Assembly: GCA_027067235.1 (NCBI GenBank)
Contig: JALXFQ010000147.1
Coordinates: 1 to 6,745, forward strand
Direction: 5' to 3'
DNA from: Gammaproteobacteria bacterium
GTDB taxonomy: Bacteria; Pseudomonadota; Gammaproteobacteria; QOAV01
DNA: 6,745 nt
Part shown: in pieces, positions 6,220 through 6,745 of the stretch
Numbering within the stretch: the stretch's first letter is position 1
How the letters are laid out: every line of letters begins with the position of its first letter
Translations under genes and position numbers: made by a program
Notes under the pieces: model-generated
What the model saw: the letters and a program-made list of their open reading frames with translations, nothing else
Database searches by the model: none
Told to the model about the DNA's origin: nothing

Positions 6220-6745
6220 ATGGATATAAGTGACGCACCGCACCGCTCCGACATCATACCGGTATTTCCAGACAGCACGCTGCCTGCCATGTTCCGCGAA
6301 CGGGTGGCGCGCACGCCCAACCGGCTGGCCTTTCGCCAGTTTGATGACGATAGCCAGAGCTGGCGCGATTACACATGGAAACAGACTGCCGCCGACGTGG
6401 CGCGCTGGCAGGCATTGCTGAAAAAACGCGGCATGAAAAAAGGCAGTCATGTCGCCATCATGCTGCCCAATCGCCGCGAATGGTCGCTGTTTGACCTGGC
6501 CGCCCTGGGCATGGGCCTGGTGCTGGTACCGCTGTACAACAACGACCGCGGGGAAAACGCGGCCTATATATTGAAGCACGCCGAGTGCAAACTGTTGTTC
6601 ATCGAAGGCGGAGAGCAATGGCGCGAGCTGGAGCCGTACAAAAAAGAATTCAGCCGGGTCAAAAGCATACTCACACTGAATCCGGTAGAGAGCGACGACA
6701 AACGCCTGACCTGGGTGAAACCGCTGCTGCCGGACCAGGGCAAGC
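6220..6745 (+). CDS. Long-chain acyl-CoA synthetase (AMP-forming), N-terminal part (runs off right edge)
   Basis: Acyl-CoA synthetases activate free fatty acids to acyl-CoA with ATP, through an acyl-adenylate, and so feed beta-oxidation. The 175 visible residues match the N-terminal part of the AMP-binding superfamily. They show an LPAMFRERVARTPNRLAFR start, KKGSHVAIMLPNRREW (residues 74-88), and ALGMGLVLVPLYNNDRGEN (95-113), where family members place a transition to a conserved proline/tyrosine. This is followed by AAYILKHAECKLLF. The YNNDRGEN wording recalls the long-chain synthetases of the FAA1/AMP-binding group. The ATP-binding P-loop and adenylation motifs lie beyond the window, so substrate range and integrity cannot be judged. 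The ATG at 6220 has a very strong AGGAGG at 6209-6214, five bases upstream. The frame is open to the last base. It lies 84 bp after fadJ, same strand, consistent with co-transcription. FadD-like function is likely, but I leave the symbol open. Confidence 0.85.
   Translation, partial: MDISDAPHRSDIIPVFPDSTLPAMFRERVARTPNRLAFRQFDDDSQSWRDYTWKQTAADVARWQALLKKRGMKKGSHVAIMLPNRREWSLFDLAALGMGLVLVPLYNNDRGENAAYILKHAECKLLFIEGGEQWRELEPYKKEFSRVKSILTLNPVESDDKRLTWVKPLLPDQGK

Noticed and set aside
6002..6229. 75-codon + strand frame over the end of fadJ and the spacer
   Set aside because: Most of it is an out-of-frame reading of fadJ, with no ribosome-binding site and no recognisable motif.

Overview
The window carries a compact fatty-acid beta-oxidation gene cluster on the + strand. 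The most likely host is a gammaproteobacterium with a moderately GC-rich genome. The main evidence is the acyl-CoA dehydrogenase, which is of the large (about 800 aa), membrane-anchored FadE type. That form is known mainly from gammaproteobacteria such as Escherichia and Pseudomonas. I cannot name a genus from the sequence alone.

Layout: positions 1-97 hold the start of a minus-strand gene that leaves the window on the left. Positions 98-355 are an AT-rich divergent intergenic region. It contains a plausible promoter for the + strand operon, an 11-bp perfect palindrome overlapping its -35 box, two short tandem repeats and a possible leader hairpin. Then follow four + strand genes: fadE-like acyl-CoA dehydrogenase (356-2770), a FadI/AtoB-type thiolase (2786-4081), a bifunctional enoyl-CoA hydratase / 3-hydroxyacyl-CoA dehydrogenase (4084-6135, GTG start), and the first 175 codons of a long-chain acyl-CoA synthetase (6220 to the right edge). 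The gaps between them are 15, 2 and 84 bp. No intrinsic terminator is visible, so all four may share one transcript.

Together they encode a full pathway. The synthetase activates a fatty acid to acyl-CoA. FadE forms the 2-enoyl-CoA at the membrane. The bifunctional enzyme hydrates it and oxidises the 3-hydroxyacyl-CoA with NAD+. The thiolase releases acetyl-CoA. All catalytic residues checked in the three complete enzymes are present.

I found no mobile element, CRISPR array, RNA gene or sign of recent transfer, and no clearly new biological system. The points most worth checking are the promoter/palindrome arrangement before fadE, the mixed motif signature of the thiolase, and the GC-rich hairpin before the synthetase gene.
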